NCBI GenBank assembly: GCA_963854735.1
Contig: OY978097.1
Location: 1,736,001 to 1,800,000 of the forward strand
DNA: 64,000 nt
DNA from: Marvania coccoides
Taxonomy: Eukaryota > Chlorophyta > Trebouxiophyceae > Chlorellales > Chlorellaceae
Reading direction: 5' to 3'
Shown here: piece by piece, positions 33,113 through 42,705 of the stretch
Numbering within the stretch: position 1 is the first letter of the stretch
Layout: the number at the start of each line of letters is the position of its first letter
Notes under the pieces: model-generated
Told to the model about the DNA's origin: nothing
Databases searched by the model: none
Seen by the model: only the letters and a program-made list of their open reading frames with translations
Program-made: the position numbers and the translations under genes

Positions 33113-35546
33113 ATGCAGGCCTTCGCGGCCTTCATCCTGCTTGTCGCATCACTTTTTGCGACCGAGACTTTTTGCAAGGAGATCGTGGTGGGCGAGGGGA
33201 AAGGCGGATGGACGTTGGGCGTGGATTATGGCACCATTGAAGCAGCTGTGGGCGATCAGCTGGTGCGTTTGTCCGCGTGGCACGGGCAGAAACGTGATTT
33301 TTTTCCTCTCCTTGTCTGGACGCCCCTCTCACTCACCATCTGAACTATTATCAGTAATCAATTGAGATACTCCCACACTTCTCTCCTTGCAGACCTTCAA
33401 ATACACTGCGGGAATGCACGATGTCTTCCGCCTCCCCTCCGCCGCCTGCGACTTCACCGCAGCAGGCGCCGCCGAGGTGGGCACTGCCGCAGCCGGAGAG
33501 TACAGCGTCAAATTAGACGGCCCAGGGCAGCTCATTTTCGCCTGCAGCTTCCCTGGGCACTGCGAAGCCAACCAGACCTTGACAGTGAACGTCGTGGAGG
33601 GCGGTGCAGCAGCAGCAGCGCCTGGCCCCGCCCCGGCGGTGTTCCCAGAAGAAATTTCAGGCGGCCAGTGCTCTGACCCCCAAGAAATCGGCAACGGGGA
33701 GGTGTTTGTGTCGTGCCGCGGGCCTGGCGTGGTGCTGGCCCCTGGCGACAACATTTTTCCCACCGTGCTTCTGCCCAACCCTTACCCAGGGCCTCAAGTC
33801 GCCGCTGAAGTGATGCTGAAGACGATTTCAGCGGACCTGATCGACGCCAATGGCAGATCTGTACCGCTGAACGAGGTCTACCTGCACCACATCTTCGGCG
33901 ACGTGCGCTTCGTGCCCGCAGAGGGCGCGGAGATGCGGCGGTCCTCCATGCGCCAGGCGCTGCCGGAGCCTTTCTTCCTGCCCGTCAACACCACCGCGGT
34001 GGCGGAGGAGGACAACCGCTTCGCCAACTTCCACGTGATCCGCACCTCGGGCGTGGCCCCAGAAGAGCTGCAGGCCTGCATCGAGTGTTGGTGTGAAGGC
34101 TCGCAGCCGCCGGTGGTCACTGGGTCAATCGGTTGCTGCTATAAATGCCCGTCCACCTCCATCCTCCCCCCCCAAGAGTACTTCCTAGAGTTCAACGTCA
34201 CCTACGGGGTTCCCAGCCCCAAAGGCCCCCCTCCGGGCGCCGTTCGCACCACTTTTGTTATGCTGGACATCCACGGCGATGTGGAGTACAACGTGGCGGC
34301 CGCGTCGCCCGAAGAGGCGGCCGCAGCCACCGCCGCGGGCACCAAGCCCACCTCCACCTTCACCCGCACCTATGCGCTAGACTTTTTTTGCCCGCAAACT
34401 CAGAATTTCTCGGTCGTCAAGTGCTACGGCCACCAGCACATCGGCGCCAAGTGCGTGAGCATGGTGGACGAGGCCACAGGCGTGGAGATCTGCCGCAGCT
34501 GCCCCGAGCTGGGCACCCAGCTGGGGGTGGCCGGCGATGAAGAGGGGTACGTGATTGGGATGACGGCCACTGTTCTGGATCCCCCCTACCCCGTGCAGCC
34601 CGGCCAAAAGGTGGTGCTGAGCTCCACGTACGAGAACGATGTGCCGCACGCGGGCGTGATGTCGGTCGCGGCCGTCATGTTGGCCGGCTTTGACGCCAGG
34701 GAGGACTGCAAGATCAGCTACGGCGAATTTGTGCAGGTAAGCAATCAGTTAATTAGTCTAGCAGCGCACGTTTTTGTGCAACTGAAATATTTTCGGCCCA
34801 GCACCTCAGAATTAATTTATGCATTCTTCTTTGGCGACTCTTTCCTCCTTCTTCTTGTGCGCTCTCTTTTTACCTACGTTGCGGTATCATGCCTTCTTTC
34901 TTCCCAATACCCACTGCAGCCACCCGTGGAAACCACCTCTGACAATCCTGACCAAGTGGCTGCCATTGTGGAGACCGTGGAGACCAGAATTGAGGACGTC
35001 GTACCCACCAGCTGCACTAGCGTGCGGGCGTTCCTCGACGACACCATCACGCCGTGCCTTCCTGCAGCCGCGGGCGACCGGACGGCAGCATCCGTGGACG
35101 CGTGCTGCGCTGCGTACGCCGCCACTGAGGACAGTGCGCTGCCAGCCCTTTTTACTGACATGTTCACTGGTAAAGTGGACGCAGTGTGCACGTGCGGCGT
35201 AGGCGAGGTGCTGCTGACGATGACCCGGCAGCAGCTATTTTCCGAGTTCTCAAGCCTCCTCACGGTGTGCCAACCTGGGGCCGAGGCCACCGATGACATC
35301 TCCGACACGTCGATCAGCGTGGTGATGAACTCGTTCTTCGCGCCCAGGTGTCCCAACATCGCGGTGCAGCTGGGCGCCGCAGAGAGTGCCGATAATGAGG
35401 AGGCGCAGAGCCCTGCGGAAGACTCCCCTGCGGAAGCTCCAACGCCTGCGCAGGACACTGTCGCACCTGTGCCCTCAGGGGCTGGCGCAGGCACCAGGAC
35501 CCTTATATCTTTCGTGATTGTTTTCTTAATGTGCATTTTGGTATAA
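33113..35546 (+). CDS. Secreted stellacyanin-like and SURNod19-domain fusion protein
   Basis: Probable extracellular or surface copper protein. Exons 33113-33262, 33393-34736 and 34920-35546 give 706 residues. Residues 1-21 are a signal peptide (MQAFAAFILLVASLFA). Residues 22-118 are a phytocyanin fold with His59 in GMHDVF, then Cys101 and His106 in FACSFPGHCEANQ; Gln111 takes the axial place, as in stellacyanins, and Cys69/Cys107 fit the usual disulfide. Next comes a region like the plant stress up-regulated Nod19 family: NEVYLHHIFGDVRF, CYGHQHIGAKCVSM, DEEGYVIGMTA and HAGVMSVAAVML. The C-terminal 200 residues are Cys-rich and end in a hydrophobic tail (LISFVIVFLMCILV) that could be a GPI signal or anchor. 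Intron 2 is stop-free and a multiple of three. Confidence 0.8.
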
Positions 35547-36314
35547 CTCTTTTTCAACTGTTATCTGTGACCTACCTAGCCCTTTATTTTTTTATTATGC
35601 CCTTTCTCTCTTTTCTCTGCATACTTCCGAGATGCATTTTATACTCCCCTTTGTATATATCTCTGTTTTACTTGCTACGGAAATATGCATGTATTGTTTC
35701 AATGGAATGAAGCACCTCCGCAAACCTTTTTCCCCTTCAAATCATAATGTTCACGGCGTCATGAGCTCTTTTGTCCTACTGAAATGCAATGCTTTGCGAT
35801 ATACGCTTTACGAATGCAACTTTGAGTATTTTAATGGGCCAGAAGGAGCGTTAGGAGTATGCCATAGCAGGGCTCATCATTCATTCAGGTTTCTTGCACT
35901 AACGCCCGAACCGGGCGCCGAAATAGTTCAGAGGCAAGGGGAAATTGAATGGAGTGGATACGTGAATGTAATGGAGCAGTCAAATAATCTAGCCCAGGCA
36001 ATAGTGCTCATGTGCACTAACAGAAAGAAAGTTTGGGGGAAAGACGGCCATGGCTTCGCGATACACGCTCACCACTGGTTCCTGACCTGCATGCTGGCTG
36101 GGCTTGTACCCATCATGAGCAACATGGCAGCCATGCATCCAAACGGATGACAAATCTGCTTGTACTCTTTTCTTCTCTAGAGGGCCTCAGCATGCTGAGC
36201 ATGATGCTCAGCATAGCAGATAATCCTTCTCTTTATCTTAACATTTCCACATTCTCTGAAGTGTTGTATTGCATTTAAAATTTAAAAATTTGAACTTCAG
36301 GACGAGACGCACAA
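35547..36314. other. Intergenic spacer with a long doubtful frame and palindromes
   Basis: 768 bases, less GC-rich than the flanking genes. A 172-codon frame (35632-36150, plus strand, MHFILPFVYISVLLATE...) is unusually long for such DNA but has no motif I recognise. Interlocking palindromes lie at 36186-36199 (CTCAGCATGCTGAG) and 36194-36212 (GCTGAGCATGATGCTCAGC). Confidence 0.45.
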
Positions 36315-37582
36315 ATGCGCGTGCCCTCGTGCGTGTCCGGCTCCACCGCCGGCCAATTTAATTACATTCCGTCGCTGAAACGCGGTGTCTGCGCCCCCCA
36401 GCCCGCCCATTCCCTCCCCCGGCTTACCCAGCTCGCACAGGAACAGCACAGACCAGCAGCTGCCCCCGCCGGTGCCCGCACTCGCTCTTCTGTCGTGACA
36501 TGTGCATCTTCAACTTCATCTGCTGCACCGGGGGCGACTGACGCCGCCCCTGCCGCCGAAAAGCCGTCCGCCGCGGAGACCGCCCGCACCATCGTCGACC
36601 TGGTGGCCCACGGCACGTTGTGCACTCTCACAGACGAGGGCGCCCCCCTGGGCACCTACGTCAGTTACGTCCTCGATCAGGAGGGCCAGCCCATCCTGCG
36701 GCTGCGCGCCGACGCCGTGCACACCGCCAACCTGAACCGCAGCGGCAACTGCAGCCTGTTTGTGCAGCCGGGCGACTACCCGGCCCGCCTGCTGGCCCGT
36801 GTGACACTCATCGGTAGAGTGGAGCCTGTGGACGAGGAGGTGGCGGCCTCTGCCGCAGAGCTGCACAACACGCTGCACGCGGGCGGCATCGGGGTGGATG
36901 CCCCCCAGCCCAGCGACATTTACTGCCGCCTGCTGGTGGACCGCTGCTTCTACGTTGGCCAGCTCAGCGGGGATGCCTCTGCAGATGTGATCAGCGGGGA
37001 GGAGTACAGGGCGGCGGAGGCGGACCCCCTGCGCACCACCGCCGCCACCCTCACCCAGAACATGAACCAAAACAGACTGGAGGACGTCATGCGCATCGGG
37101 TGAGAGAGATATCACCATCGCTTTTTTCAATGTGATTGTGGCAGCAAGCAGTACATGATGTACTCAATAATATTCTACCAGTTTATCAAATGCACTGGAG
37201 GCCCTCTTTTGGGTTTGGGCGAACTAAGCAGATGTCTTCTCAACAGCGCAGCTCCATGCCATAACACAATACACATTGGAAAAAAACATCGAACTAAATG
37301 ATAATCTTGTTTCAAATATTCAATCTCAAATTTCGCAGGTGCAAGGCGCTGGGCATGGCTTTTGACGACATGCACTACGCTGAGCTGCTGTGGGTTGATC
37401 GACTGGGGGCTTATGTGAAGGCTGTGGGCCAAGACGGTTCAAATGAGACGGTGCGAGTGCCGTTCGCCAGGCCTGTGGACGACGAACGAGGGGTGCAGTC
37501 GGCGCTGACCATGATGGCGCAGCTGGCGTGGGAGCTGGAGCGACCATATCAGCCGGTGGCGGTGCCTGCTGGCGAAGCGTAG
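36315..37582 (+). CDS. Chloroplast HugZ-like FMN-binding split-barrel protein with DUF2470
   Basis: Belongs to the pyridoxamine-phosphate-oxidase-like split-barrel group; plant relatives are chloroplast proteins linked to haem or tetrapyrrole metabolism. Exons 36315-37099 and 37339-37582 give 342 residues. The first 80 are Ala/Ser/Pro-rich with a transit-peptide look. The split barrel runs ARTIVDLVAHGTLCTLTDEG, APLGTYVSYVLDQEGQP, LRLRADAVHTANLNRSGNCS, LFVQPGDYPARLLARVTLIG and DIYCRLLVDRCFYVGQLS. The C-terminal DUF2470-like part starts TQNMNQNRLEDVMRI and continues ALGMAFDDMHYAELLWVDRL. HugZ, HOZ and GluTR-binding proteins share this layout, and I cannot separate them by eye. A fragment similar to its last 60 bases recurs at 41961-42025. 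Confidence 0.8.
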
Positions 37583-37900
37583 AACTTTGATTGATTCAAA
37601 TTAATGATAGCGACGTGCATTCTAGGGTTTATTTCGTTTTAAAGCTAGCATTTGTGTGTTTGTGTTTCCCTCATGAACTTGGTAAATGTAATGGCATCCT
37701 ACGTGGTACGACAAATTACAGAGGCGGGTTTTCTTCAAATATTTCTAATTCCATTAAAAAGTGGGGCCGACGAAAAAAACCATGTTTTATCATTTGACGA
37801 AGTTCTAAGTGGGCGTCGCCCTCGAACTACTCCATGGACATGCCTTAAGCCGCTGTGGGGGTAGTGGGGCTCATGTGAAGGGTGACTGACTCATGCAATC

Positions 37901-37921
37901 AAAAAAAAAAAAAAAAAAAAA
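37901..37921 (+). repeat. Poly-A run, 21 bases
   Basis: A21 directly before hairpin element copy B. On the minus strand it is T21 after a CCCC-TT-GGGG hairpin. It is on the wrong strand to be a normal poly(A) tail of the minus-strand retrotransposon fragment nearby. Confidence 0.9.
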
Positions 37922-37993
37922 GACCCCAAGGGGGATGTAAAACCTGAAACATGAAACATGATGACTGAAGGGGCAATAAATTGCCCCTATGGA
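37922..37993. repeat. Hairpin element, copy B
   Basis: Reads GACCCCAAGGGGGAT, about 30 bases with ATGAAACATG, then GAAGGGGCAATAAATTGCCC and CTATGGA. GGGGCAAT...ATTGCCCC makes an 8-bp stem. The two blocks are shared with copy A at 14059-14105. It lies about 210 bases beyond the stop of the non-LTR retrotransposon fragment, on its 3' side. Confidence 0.65.
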
Positions 37994-37996
37994 AGA

Positions 37997-38019
37997 GGGG
38001 GGGGGGGGGGGGGGGGGGG
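37997..38019 (+). repeat. Poly-G run, 23 bases
   Basis: G23 just after hairpin element copy B, so A21, hairpins and G23 lie within 120 bases. Confidence 0.9.
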
Positions 38020-38205
38020 TAGAGTTTTAGCCAATTCATGTTGCTGGGTTTGGAGCAGGTTGTGGGGCGTGCGGAGGGCGAGAGGTCAAGTGTCGCCGAG
38101 TGGATATAAGGCTGCTATTGTAGTTGGCTGTGAGGACGTGGATTTTACGTACCGTGGAGGAAATTACTGGGTGGGTGAGGCCACAATCTGTAAGCAGTTT
38201 TGTCG

Positions 38206-39159
38206 TCAGGGTGTGGGTGACGCAGCCAGAATAGGTAATGAGGATTGTGTAAGTGCGAACGGTCCATCCCTGGGTCTGCAACCATGCTGCATATATGGAG
38301 CATGCTGGTGAGATTTTGTTGCCATTTTGTCATTTAGATATCCATCCCCTGTGAATCCAACTTCTATGAACCATACCACTCTTTTATCTTGTGAGAGTTC
38401 GCCAGGTTCTGTGCACACGAATTCGGAAGGGATTGCCTGGAAAAAGATGATGTCGGGCTTTGTGCTTACCTCCGTGGGGGCAGAGGGGAACCATTGTGGG
38501 AGGGCTGCTAGGGAGTGTTCTACTGTTTCAGCGTCCATAAAGAGTTGGAAGTTACCATTTGGGCCATTTTGTATGGCTTTTGCGATGATGGCCACAGTTT
38601 TGCCATGCCTTTTGCAGACCATGTCGTGGATAATTACGTGTTGGCAACCGCCTAGGATGTGCCCTTGGGTTTCATTCCCATGGGAGGAAAGAGGGCAAGA
38701 TGCGTCTACTGTGAGAGGCTTGAATTGATGCAAGCGAGCGCGTGTAAATAAGCGGTTGAGTCGGATTTTGCAGGTCAAGCTTTTTATGCGTTGCGGGATT
38801 GAGGTGTTTGTAAGCGCGAGAGAGGATGCTTGTCTATCTAGACCGGTGGAGTGGGTGGTGGTCATGGCGGCGTCATCGGAGAAAATCCTATTCATTGTTT
38901 TACTGTTAATGGCAGCTAGTCTTTTGTAGTTTTGCCTACTTTTCTCAAGAGTTGTGTCTTTGATATCTTTTCGGATGTCGCCTATGGGATTCCATTCTAT
39001 AGTATTGTCGACTAGGCGTGGTGTGGAGAGCCAATTGCGTCCTTTTCCTATTTTGTTTGTAATGGGGTCATTTAATGTGATTTCTATGTTTGCTTCATTT
39101 GCAAATGCTCCCAGCCCTTCATTGGCAAGCTGGCGCCCCCCCCCCTTTCTCGCGCCCAC
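38206..39159 (-). mobile_element. Non-LTR retrotransposon, C-terminal ORF fragment
   Basis: Open frame of 317 codons with the C-terminal part of a LINE-type polyprotein. LTCKIRLNRLFTRARLHQF and then CPLSSHGNETQGHILGGCQH resemble the gag-like Cys-His knuckle found after the reverse transcriptase. The second Cys is Ser (C-P-L-S), so it may be degenerate. Further on, STKPDIIFFQAI and VVWFIEVGFTGD look like the K/R-P-D ... D/E core of a restriction-like endonuclease. No reverse transcriptase active site (F/Y-A-D-D) is present, so the element is 5' truncated. Base composition is lower in GC than the neighbours. Family assignment (RLE-type or other clade) is tentative. Confidence 0.65.
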
Positions 39160-39990
39160 AATTGGCGGCCTAGCGGGAGGCGGGCACGGGGGCCGCGGGG
39201 ATCGCTGGGGGTGCGGACAGCCGGAAATTGTCGAGCATGTTTTATAGGTTCGTGGCGCGGCTGGGCGGGCCGGGTTGGCCCGAAAAATTATTCGATTAGA
39301 TTCGACAGGCCCGAGTGTGCAGGGGCAGCTCCTGGGCGTCTTCGCTGATAATACTAATAACTAGATCCGCCGAACAGGGAACCAAACAAAAACGTTTGCC
39401 AATAACTGTACAGGATTTCTGCCGAAGAATCAGTCCCGCGTGCTGAACATTGAACATCATCGATAAAGCAATACCATCCGAAAGAAGCGAACACCCCCTA
39501 GCGAATGCTTTGGTTTAGCAAAACGATTAACGCTTTGAAACGCCGACAACTTTTTGTTTCTGTGTATTGTTATCAAGGTTAATCGCCGTAGTTCGGGACA
39601 AGAATAAAGGCGCGAAAACCGTGGGCAAGACTGGAGGACCGTGGGCGAGAAGGCAGTACAAACAAGGGTCCTCCCTGCCATGTAGCTTCTCCCTGCAATT
39701 GGAATAAATTCGGGAATAAATTCTAATAGAGTAGAGCTACAACGTGTTGAAGTGTTGCTTGCAATTTTTTTATCGTTTAGTGCTAATCGATAAAACAACA
39801 AGGTTTCAAGGTTTCCATACGTATGGTTGTAACGTCCACTACCGAGGGTGCCCATTAAGAGATCCGCAAGTCGACGTGCCACTCACCCCGCCACAGTAAG
39901 GCGGGGTACCCCCTTCCATCCGTGGGATCAACCTCAGGTTACAAACAGATACTGCGGATCGCCCTCATCCTCGCGATATCGAGGGGGGAG
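39160..39990. other. Spacer between retrotransposon fragment and RCC1 gene
   Basis: 831 bases. The first 150 are very GC-rich and contain a C run at 39137-39146 at the element boundary. The rest is AT-rich. A 142-codon minus-strand frame at 39457-39882 has no motif I recognise. The RCC1 gene promoter must lie at the right end. Confidence 0.4.
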
Positions 39991-41357
39991 ATGCGCGTGT
40001 GTGCCCTGTCCGCACAATCACGCGCGTGCGCTTGGCTGCTTCTGGCCATTTGGGTAGCGTGGGTGCCCTTAGCTGGCGCGGATGACGAGGAGACCTCGCG
40101 TAGTATCGGCAAGATGCTCCTGCAGCAACCAGGTGCGTGTTTTGCGGTCCGTAATTGTCGTACATTTTATTTACGTTTTCATGTTTTCCCCCAACGTTCC
40201 GTTGTGGAGCAGGGGCGACGCTCGACCTCACGGAGTGGACAGATATCAGCGCGGGTGGCTACCATACGTGCGCGCTGGCCACCAACGGCTCTGCGTTCTG
40301 CTGGGGACGGAATTTCTATGGCCAAATAGGCGACGGCACTCAACAGGACAAATCCACGCCGACCCCGGTCTTGGGCGGAGAGACATGGACACAGATCAAG
40401 GCTGGCGGCTACCACACGTGCGCTCTGGCCACCAACGGTTCCGCGTTCTGTTGGGGATCAAATAACGACGGCCAGCTGGGCGATGGCACTCTTTCCTCCA
40501 AATCCTCGCCGACCCGGGTAGTGGGCGGCACGGCGTGGAAGCTTATCACTACTGGTTTCACCCATACGTGTGCTTTGGTCTCCAGCGACTCCGCGTTCTG
40601 TTGGGGAAAAAATGGCGACGGCCAGCTGGGCGACGGCACTCTTGCGTCCAAGTCCTCGTCGACTCCGGTCATGGGCGGCATGGCGTGGACAGAGATCAGC
40701 GCGGGTGGCTACCATACTTGCGCGCTGGCCACCAACGGCTCCGCGTTCTGCTGGGGAAAGAATTTTTATGGTCGGCTGGGCGACGGCACTCTTGTGTCCA
40801 AGTCCTCGCCGACCCCGGTCATGGGCAGTGTGGTATGGAACAAGTTTGGCGCTGGTGGTTTCCATACGTGCGCTCTGACCTCAAACGACTCAGTGCTGTG
40901 CTGGGGTGATAATGGCGCCGCCCAGCTCGGCGATGGGACTTCCAATGGTAGGCCCACGCCGACCCTGATCCGTGGCGGGGCGGCGTGGACGCAGATCAGC
41001 GCTGGTGGCGACCACACGTGTGCGCTGGCCACCAACGGCTCCGCGTTCTGCTGGGGAGCCAATAACGATGGCCAGCTCGGCGACGGAACTCCAGAAGGCA
41101 AATCCATACCGACCCCGGTTTGTAGTAGCGTGGGGTGGACGCAGATCAGCGCTGGTAAATTCCATACATGCGCACTTGCCGTCAACGGCCAGGCATTTTG
41201 CTGGGGAGATAATACCTTCTCCCAGCTCGGCAATGGGACTCCTATGGGCAGGTCCATACCGACCCCCGTCATTGGCAGCGAAGTGTGCACACAGATCAGC
41301 GCTGGTGGCGACCACACTTGCGCTTTGGCCACCAAAGCCGCCGTATTGTCGTGTTGA
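39991..41357 (+). CDS. Secreted RCC1-repeat protein, probably truncated by a nonsense change
   Basis: Exons 39991-40132 and 40213-41357 join in phase to 428 residues. The N terminus is a signal peptide (ACAWLLLAIWVAWVPLAGA). Exon 2 is an array of RCC1/BLIP-II-like repeats about 52 residues long, each with W-T-x-I-S-A-G-G-x-H-T-C-A-L, F-C-W-G and Q-L-G-D-G-T. At least seven units are seen, and they are very alike at DNA level (ACCAACGGCTCCGCGTTCTG recurs), which suggests recent duplication or conversion. The stop is TGTTGATCC where other repeats have TGCTGGGGA, so Trp of the C-W-G motif became TGA. Homology goes on past it. An in-frame ATG at 39922 is an alternative start. The partner and function are unknown. 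Confidence 0.75.
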
Positions 41358-41502
41358 TCCAAGGTCAATGACCAGCTCGGCGACGGAACTCCAGAAGACC
41401 AATCCATGCCGATCCCGGTCTGTGGGGGAGCGGCGTAGACGCAGATCAGTGCTGGCCACACGTGCGCGCTGGCCACCAACGGCTTCGCGCTTTTACTAAG
41501 CT
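41358..41502 (+). pseudogene. Decayed 3' repeat of the RCC1 gene
   Basis: In frame with the gene before it, this stretch still encodes NDQLGDGTPEDQSMPIPV, then a second stop (TAG, 41436-41438), then TQISAGHTCALATNGFAL and a final TGA. The unit is also shorter than its relatives. It is best read as one more RCC1 repeat cut off by the upstream nonsense codon. Confidence 0.7.
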
Positions 41503-41692
41503 GATAACGCGGCAGTAAGCTCCTGGCTTAATTGTTAGGACCAAACTTGCCACTCTGCTATGTGGCCTTTGTTGCCGTCTCTGTGCGGAGGATAAACCCT
41601 CAAATATGTATTTATTTTTGTTTGTCAACATGAAATGCTGTTGAAAAGATTGGACATATAATGGCCAGAAGGGGTGCATCGGGAAAAAATGA

Positions 41693-41924
41693 CCCTTTAC
41701 TGCAACTCACTTAAAGTCGAACGTCCTGCGCCGCGCTGGATTCCCTCTCCAGGTCGAACCGCGCCACCGTCACCGCTCGCGCCTTGCGCTCCACCTCTTT
41801 CCCTGCCCTTTGCGGCCTCGTACAGCAGTTTGCCGTCAATTCTGATTGCCGATCAGACCTCCTAGAATATCTGCGGAATCTGCAAAATCTCGCCCAGAAA
41901 CCCGTCCCGCACCGCCGCCAGCTC
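41693..41924 (-). pseudogene. Truncated copy of the TruB gene
   Basis: A near-copy of 42946-43164 inside the TruB gene. Shared stretches include CTGCGCCGCGCTGGATTCCC and GTCACCGCTCGCGCCTTGCG. The translated piece KEVERKARAVTVARFDLERE is identical to that in TruB. Several small indels break the frame on one side (the LYEAA...RVDG part). Both ends of the similarity are abrupt. It cannot make a working enzyme. Confidence 0.85.
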
Positions 41925-41960
41925 AAATCATTCCCCTTGTAAATTTCAAAGTCAAAGTTT

Positions 41961-42025
41961 GCAGCTGGATTGGTATCAGAAGAGAGACCATACCAGCCGG
42001 TGGCGGTGGCAGCTGGCGCGGCGTG
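41961..42025 (+). pseudogene. Fragment like the 3' end of the HugZ-like gene
   Basis: Matches the last coding bases of the gene at 36315-37582 (around 37520-37582). GACCATACCAGCCGGTGGCG here corresponds to GACCATATCAGCCGGTGGCG there, and ERPYQPVAV is shared in translation. Only about 60 bases are similar. It sits right after the TruB fragment. Confidence 0.6.
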
Positions 42026-42705
42026 TATTGCATGCCACTGCGATCGGCGATGGGGGGGGCAGGGGGGTGATGATCAATTATTCGGCTTCAAGCACGGAAA
42101 AGGGGCTCCGCGAAGCCATGGCCTGGAGCTGGAGGGCGTTGTAGAATCCTCCCGGCTGATGGGCTTCTTCGGCTCATCGTTGGTTGTGGTGAAAGCCGCG
42201 AAGCTGCTGTGGGGAGCTCCTGCTGAAGAAGACCCATAGACAGCCATGGGAATTGGCTGGCTGGGCTAGATTTCCATCCTCGTGCTAGATCTGGTGGCGT
42301 ATTGGTACTATTCCATGAAGGCTTCTGCGTTGAAGAAGAAAGACGCCAGTGACTCTGCAATTAAAAGGCATTTTTCGCGGGAATTGGCCAATGCGAACGC
42401 TGAGATCCTGCGCCTCAGCAGTATGCTTCAGCAGTATGCTTCAGCAGTATGCCTCAACAGTTCGCAGCAGGACGCCCAGCAGTAAATTGAAGCTCCTTCC
42501 TCCTGATTCCCGACAATACATGCATGCCCTCATACTTGCATCCATGTCTCACTTATAAATTTCCGTGTTTTCCATTCTCCTTCAAAAAATTTAGAAAAGA
42601 AACATGCAAAGAAAAGCGGCGGGAAGCGTAAATTGCATTCAAGTGCAATTCCACACAGTTGAATTGCGTAAACCACTGCATCTGCTCTTCTCGCTCCTGC
42701 TGCCC
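42026..42705. other. Spacer of unclear origin with a 13-base tandem repeat
   Basis: Contains two short plus-strand frames, 41970-42239 (ends LVVVKAAKLLWGAPAEEDP) and one ending at 42485 (MKASALKKKDASDSAIKRHF...), that look like pieces of coding DNA but match nothing I know. CAGCAGTATGCTT is repeated three times at about 42417-42455. It may be more relic coding sequence. Confidence 0.4.

Noticed and set aside
37901..37921. Poly-A as the tail of the retrotransposon fragment
   Set aside because: The fragment is on the minus strand, so its tail would appear as poly-T on the plus strand. The orientation is wrong.
39457..39882. 141-codon minus-strand frame between retroelement and RCC1 gene
   Set aside because: No recognisable motif; irregular composition and inside a region with insertion debris.
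40213..41357. Tandem repeats as a CRISPR array or satellite
   Set aside because: The 156-base units translate into RCC1 repeats with conserved W, C and G; there are no unique spacers.
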